Of a stretch of 9,810 bases of DNA, positions 7,180 to 9,810 are shown in pieces. How positions within the stretch are numbered: the stretch's first letter is position 1; each line of letters opens with the position of its first letter. This DNA is from Hydrogenimonas sp. (GTDB taxonomy: Bacteria > Campylobacterota > Campylobacteria > Campylobacterales > Hydrogenimonadaceae): the NCBI RefSeq assembly GCF_029933015.1, contig NZ_JAOZOZ010000058.1, positions 1 to 9,810 of the forward strand, written 5' to 3'. The notes under the pieces were generated by a model, which saw only the letters and a program-made list of their open reading frames with translations, was not told where the DNA came from and did not search any database. Both the position numbers and the translations under genes were made by a program.

Positions 7180-7256
7180 GGGGAACAGGGAAACGGGAAT
7201 CGGGAAACGGGAAAGAGGGAAAGAGGGAACGGGGAACAGGGAACGGGGAATGGGGG
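7180..7256. repeat. Degenerate G-rich heptamer array (GGGAAHN)n with quadruplex potential
   Basis: Eleven runs of three or more G on the + strand begin at 7180, 7188, 7195, 7202, 7209, 7217, 7225, 7231, 7239, 7245 and 7252, so the period is 6-8 nt. Unit forms include GGGAAAC, GGGAATC, GGGAACG, GGGAACA, GGGAATG and the octamer GGGAAAGA. The array fills most of the gap between the antiporter gene and pyrG. Regular G3 runs with loops of 3-5 nt match the pattern for intramolecular G-quadruplexes on the + strand, which is the template strand for both flanking genes. A short CCCC-TAA-GGGG palindrome (7159-7169) lies beside it. The low-complexity imperfect units suggest expansion by slippage. Confidence 0.8.
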
Positions 7257-7262
7257 TGCTTT

Positions 7263-8876
7263 TCAGGTTGCGAAAAGCCTGCAGCGCATCGCTTCGGCCA
7301 CCAGGAGCCTCGCCATCTCCTGGCTTTCGACAACCACGTGGTCCACATCCAGGCCCGCGATCAGTTCCGCTTCGGAGCGGGTTTTCACCTTCGCCACGAC
7401 GTTGGCTTCGGGGGCCGTGTTTTCCAGGGCTTCGCAGATGAGTCTGAGGTGTCGGGCGTTGTCCACGGCGACGATGACGGCGCTCGCCTGCGCGACGTTG
7501 AAATGCTTCAGGGTCTCCTCGTTGGCGGCGTTGGCGAAAAAGATCGGCTCTCCCGCCTTCTGCCCCTCTTCCATGCGGTGGATGTCGTGCTCCAGGACCA
7601 CATAGTGGGCCTGCTGCTTTTTGAGCTCTTCGGTCACCTTCTGCCCGAGGGGGCCGTAGCCGCAGACGACGACATGGTTCGAAAATCCCGTCGATTCGAC
7701 CCTGGCGAACTCCGGCTCCGGTTCGGGCATGATCATGTCGGCGATATCGCGAATGCGCCCAAGGATGAAAACGGAGACGATCATCGAGACGATGATGGCG
7801 CTGAGCATGACCTGGGTGATGCGCATATCCAGCAGGCCGTTCGCCTGCGCCAGGGCGAAGACCGCCAGGGCGAACTCCCCCACCTGTGAGAGCGTGAGGG
7901 CGGTTTTTAGCGCCACACGGGGACGGGTGAAGAAACGCAGAAAGAGAAAGATCGTACCGAATTTCATCGCCATCACGGCCAGCGCGATCACGAGGATCCA
8001 GCCGATGTTCTGGGCCACCACGGCCAGGTCGATCTGCATGCCCACCGTCGTGAAGAAGAGGCCAAGCAGCAGATCCCGGAAAGGCACCAGTTCCGCCTCG
8101 ATCTTGTATTTGTAATGGGTTTCGGCGAGCATCATGCCGGCCAGAAAAGCCCCCAGCGAGTAGCTGAAGCCGAAAAAGTGCGCCAGCTGCGCCGACCCGA
8201 CGACGATCAGCAGAATCGTGGTCAGAAAGATTTCGGTGGAGTTGGTCCTGGCGATCTGCGTCAGGACCCATTCGAGAAGATATTTACCGACCAGATAGAT
8301 GATGATCCCCACCGCCACGGCGTCGATCAGCGTCTGCCAGAGCATCCCTCCCAGGTCGCCGCTTCGGGAGGAGAAGATCGTGATCATCAGCAGGATCGGA
8401 ATGACCGCCATATCCTGAAAGATCAGGATGCCGACCGCTTTGCGCCCGTAGGGGGCGTGCATCTGCCCCGATTCGCTCAGCATCTTCAAAACGATCGCCG
8501 TCGAGGAGAGCCCCAGGGCGAGCCCCACGATGATGGAGCCCTGAAAGGGCAGCTCCGCAAGTTTGTGAGCCAGAAAACCGAAAACCACGGCGCTCAGCGT
8601 CAGTTGCATGAAACCGAAGAGAAAGACTTCCCGTTTCATCCTGACCAGATGGCGATAGGAGAACTCCAGCCCGATCGTGAACATCAAAAAGACGATGCCG
8701 AACTCCGCGATATGGTTCAGCTGCTCGGTGAAATCGTGGTGCAGATCGAAAAATGTGGTGACGGCGACACCCGTGATGATGTAACCGATGACGGTGGGAA
8801 TGTTGAAACGCTTAAGCAGCGAATTGATGACGACGGAGAGAAAGGTCGCCAGAAGGATGATCGAGAGGTAATTCAT
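7263..8876 (-). CDS. KefB/KefC-type cation:proton antiporter (CPA2) with C-terminal RCK domain
   Basis: This 537-residue inner-membrane protein is expected to exchange monovalent cations, probably K+, for protons in pH or osmotic control. Residues 1 to about 378 form a chain of hydrophobic helices of the CPA2 fold, with IPTVIGYIITG (26-36), GLSSTAIVLKML (122-133) and the ion-site pair Q154-D155 in GILIFQDMAVIP. Q-D rather than a D-D pair is typical of Kef-type K+ proteins. Residues about 399-515 form an RCK/TrkA-N domain with the nucleotide-binding VVCGYGPLGQ (403-412). The ATG at 8876 fits the family N-terminus, and an in-frame TAA three codons upstream excludes a longer form. No ribosome site is visible and a -10 box lies 6 nt upstream, so the mRNA may be leaderless. 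Which of KefB, KefC or a Na+/H+ relative it is cannot be settled here. Confidence 0.9.
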   Translation of the reverse strand: MNYLSIILLATFLSVVINSLLKRFNIPTVIGYIITGVAVTTFFDLHHDFTEQLNHIAEFGIVFLMFTIGLEFSYRHLVRMKREVFLFGFMQLTLSAVVFGFLAHKLAELPFQGSIIVGLALGLSSTAIVLKMLSESGQMHAPYGRKAVGILIFQDMAVIPILLMITIFSSRSGDLGGMLWQTLIDAVAVGIIIYLVGKYLLEWVLTQIARTNSTEIFLTTILLIVVGSAQLAHFFGFSYSLGAFLAGMMLAETHYKYKIEAELVPFRDLLLGLFFTTVGMQIDLAVVAQNIGWILVIALAVMAMKFGTIFLFLRFFTRPRVALKTALTLSQVGEFALAVFALAQANGLLDMRITQVMLSAIIVSMIVSVFILGRIRDIADMIMPEPEPEFARVESTGFSNHVVVCGYGPLGQKVTEELKKQQAHYVVLEHDIHRMEEGQKAGEPIFFANAANEETLKHFNVAQASAVIVAVDNARHLRLICEALENTAPEANVVAKVKTRSEAELIAGLDVDHVVVESQEMARLLVAEAMRCRLFAT

Positions 8877-8881
8877 ACCCG

Positions 8882-8887
8882 ATTATA
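8882..8887 (-). promoter_or_regulatory. -10 box abutting the antiporter start codon
   Basis: A perfect TATAAT within GATATAAT on the minus strand ends 6 nt before the A of the ATG at 8876. Normal -10 to start spacing places the transcription start at or within one or two bases of that A. No convincing -35 hexamer is seen. It may instead be a chance match. Confidence 0.5.
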
Positions 8888-8967
8888 TCAAAGGTGCCGC
8901 AGCAAAGTGGCGACGAAATCGTGCAACCCGCCGAAAATCAGCGGGCCGAAGAAAAGAAGCCGGAAGA

Positions 8968-8986
8968 ATGCCGGTGACTTCGGCAT
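8968..8986 (-). terminator. Possible terminator after the 130-residue protein gene
   Basis: The arms ATGCCG and CGGCAT with a 7-nt loop lie 5 nt past the stop codon at 8992-8994. The minus-strand sequence after it is pyrimidine-rich (TCTTCC, then CTTCTTTTCTTC) but has no clean T-run. A second, weaker hairpin (CCCGC/GCGGG, 8927-8945) follows. Termination here would fit the separate promoter of the antiporter. Confidence 0.4.
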
Positions 8987-8991
8987 GCCTA

Positions 8992-9384
8992 TCAGGCGTT
9001 TTTGAGCGCTTTGCTCCACGCTTCCATCGCTTCGTTGGCCTGGGGATTGGGCGCTTCCATGAAGATGACGACGAATTTGTCACCCATGTCGCTGACACCG
9101 ATGGAGCGGGGGCGGACCGCCATCACTTCCGGTGTCGGAAGCTCTTTGCCGAAACAGAAGACGATGTTTTTCGCGGCCTTGATATTCTCGTTGACATTGC
9201 CTTCGGGCAAAGATGTGGTGTGGGCGTAGTGGTCGAAGGTCGCGATATAGACGGCCACCGGATGGGCGTCGATCTTCTCTTTGAAATAACTGATCACGTC
9301 GTCGACCGTTTTGCACGTCGTCTCGTTCTTGTCGATGAAAAGCTCGAAAATGGGATACTTCTCTTTAAAGACTTTCTGGGTCAT
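8992..9384 (-). CDS. Conserved 130-residue cytosolic protein of unknown function (possibly DUF6858)
   Basis: I do not know a function. The protein resembles a small family I associate with sulfur-oxidising and related Campylobacterota; DUF6858 is my recollection, not a search result. It has no signal peptide or membrane segment, so it is probably cytosolic. Notable parts are FDHYAHTTSLP (50-60) and KNIVFCFGKELP (72-83), separated by a charged stretch, and AVRPRSIGVSDM (89-100). Several conserved-looking H and C residues (C24, H41, H52, H55, C77) could bind a metal, but this is speculation. AAGGAG upstream of the ATG at 9384 supports the start. It appears monocistronic: a candidate promoter lies at 9419-9424, a strong terminator upstream of it, and a hairpin downstream. 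Confidence 0.8.
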   Translation of the reverse strand: MTQKVFKEKYPIFELFIDKNETTCKTVDDVISYFKEKIDAHPVAVYIATFDHYAHTTSLPEGNVNENIKAAKNIVFCFGKELPTPEVMAVRPRSIGVSDMGDKFVVIFMEAPNPQANEAMEAWSKALKNA

Positions 9385-9418
9385 TCACACTCCTTGATTC
9401 GATGATGTTTGTCGTGGA

Positions 9419-9424
9419 ATTGTA
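9419..9424 (-). promoter_or_regulatory. Candidate -10 box for the 130-residue protein gene
   Basis: TACAAT within GATACAAT on the minus strand predicts a start near 9412 and a leader of about 28 nt containing AAGGAG. A T-rich tract (the tail of the preceding terminator) lies upstream in place of a -35, as is usual in Campylobacterota. An alternative TATAAT occurs in the terminator loop (9457-9462). Confidence 0.4.
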
Positions 9425-9439
9425 TCGAAGAAAAAGAAA

Positions 9440-9472
9440 AACTCCACCGAATAATAATTATAAGGTGGAGTT
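9440..9472 (-). terminator. Intrinsic terminator of the DUF2892 operon
   Basis: The perfect 9-bp stem AACTCCACC/GGTGGAGTT has a 15-nt AT-rich loop and is followed on the minus strand by TTTCTTTTTCTTC. It begins 12 nt past the TAA stop of the small membrane protein. Stem, position and T-rich tail together make this the best terminator in the window, although the loop is long. Confidence 0.8.
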
Positions 9473-9484
9473 CGAGAGATATTT

Positions 9485-9688
9485 TTAAGATTTGTCGGAG
9501 CCGTCACCCTTGTGGCAGCCCGTGTTGATTCCCAGAGGCAGGTAGAGAGGACAGATACCCACTGCGCCGGTCACGAGCGGTACAAGCCCTACGGCGCCCC
9601 ACCAGTTCTGCGCCGCGACCCCCCATCCGATGATGGCGAGTCCCAGTACGATACGTACGATCCTGTCGATTTTTCCTTCGTTGCACAT
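9485..9688 (-). CDS. YgaP-type transmembrane protein, DUF2892 family
   Basis: This is a 67-residue inner-membrane protein. NEGKIDRIVRIVLGLAIIGWG (3-23) begins with the family's short polar DR-x-x-R lead-in to a first helix; a second hydrophobic stretch covers about 30-45, followed by GICPLYLPLGINTGC (44-58). The C-P-x-Y and G-I-x-T residues are typical of DUF2892. In E. coli YgaP this region is fused to a rhodanese domain, so a link to sulfur handling is plausible, but this version has no rhodanese. AAAGGAG precedes the ATG at 9688. It starts 18 nt after the upstream partial gene, so the two are probably co-transcribed and end at the strong terminator downstream. The exact role is unknown. 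Confidence 0.85.
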   Translation of the reverse strand: MCNEGKIDRIVRIVLGLAIIGWGVAAQNWWGAVGLVPLVTGAVGICPLYLPLGINTGCHKGDGSDKS

Positions 9689-9706
9689 GATTTTCTCCTT
9701 TGGGTT

Positions 9707-9810
9707 TTACATACCAGGAATGCGGGGGATTTTGCCGAGTTTCGAGTTTCGGCAATACCATCCCCACCCTTTTTTGAGCCAGTGGCCGACGATCGGCATC
9801 GGGATCATCT
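9707..9810 (-). CDS. C-terminal 33 residues of an unidentified protein (5' end beyond window)
   Basis: The frame is open from the right edge to a TAA at 9707-9709. The visible tail includes PIVGHWLKKGWGWYCRNSK followed by LGKIPRIPGM, rich in aromatic and basic residues, like a membrane-contacting C-terminus. It is followed after 18 nt by the DUF2892 gene, whose ribosome site lies in the gap, which supports a real upstream gene of the same operon. The tail vaguely recalls C-termini of SQR-type FAD oxidoreductases, which would suit a DUF2892 neighbour, but this is weak recollection and no catalytic motif is visible. Confidence 0.6.
   Translation of the reverse strand, partial: MIPMPIVGHWLKKGWGWYCRNSKLGKIPRIPGM

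Noticed and set aside
7180..7256. Heptamer array considered as a CRISPR array or iteron origin
   Set aside because: The units are only 6-8 nt, contiguous and degenerate, with no spacers. No replication initiator gene or DnaA boxes were noticed nearby.
7162..8271. Minus-strand frame of 369 codons overlapping the antiporter gene and the heptamer array
   Set aside because: It is out of frame with the clearly recognisable antiporter, and its end is only the translation of the low-complexity array (PFPxSRFPIP-like).

Overview
The window is a compact, moderately GC-rich chromosomal segment (AT-rich between genes) in which every recognisable gene lies on the minus strand. The content suggests a sulfur-metabolising member of the Campylobacterota (Sulfurovum/Sulfurimonas-like): the pyrG-recJ pair is an arrangement I recall from Helicobacter and Campylobacter, there are Tat-exported and cytochrome-linked sulfur enzymes, and there is a small conserved protein that I associate with this phylum. 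This assignment is inferred from gene content, not from a database search.

In the direction of transcription (right to left), the right edge holds the last 33 codons of an unidentified protein (9707-9810), closely followed by a small YgaP/DUF2892-type membrane protein (9485-9688) with a clear intrinsic terminator (9440-9472). Next come a 130-residue cytosolic protein of unknown function (8992-9384) with its own promoter and terminator candidates, and a KefB/KefC-type cation:proton antiporter with a C-terminal RCK/TrkA-N domain (7263-8876). The antiporter's -10 box almost touches its start codon. A 155-bp gap follows, holding a degenerate G-rich heptamer array and a perfect 10-bp dyad, and then CTP synthase pyrG (5473-7107) and recJ (3875-5476), which overlap by 4 nt (GTGA).

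The left third is a sulfur redox region. It contains a Tat-exported flavoprotein closely resembling type II sulfide:quinone oxidoreductase (2315-3805), a small periplasmic monohaem cytochrome c (1895-2242), and, after an AT-rich gap with a perfect 10-bp dyad, the first 535 codons of a Tat-exported PsrA/PhsA-type molybdopterin oxidoreductase that runs off the left edge (1-1607). All three products are predicted to act in the periplasm. A reasonable model is that sulfide is oxidised to polysulfide or sulfur by the flavoprotein, with electrons passing to quinone and/or the cytochrome, while the molybdoenzyme handles polysulfide, thiosulfate or a related sulfur compound.

I found no mobile element, CRISPR array, tRNA or rRNA, and no clearly new multi-gene system. 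The points most worth a second look are the Tat-SQR/cytochrome pairing, the intergenic dyads, the G-run array, and the apparently leaderless antiporter gene.
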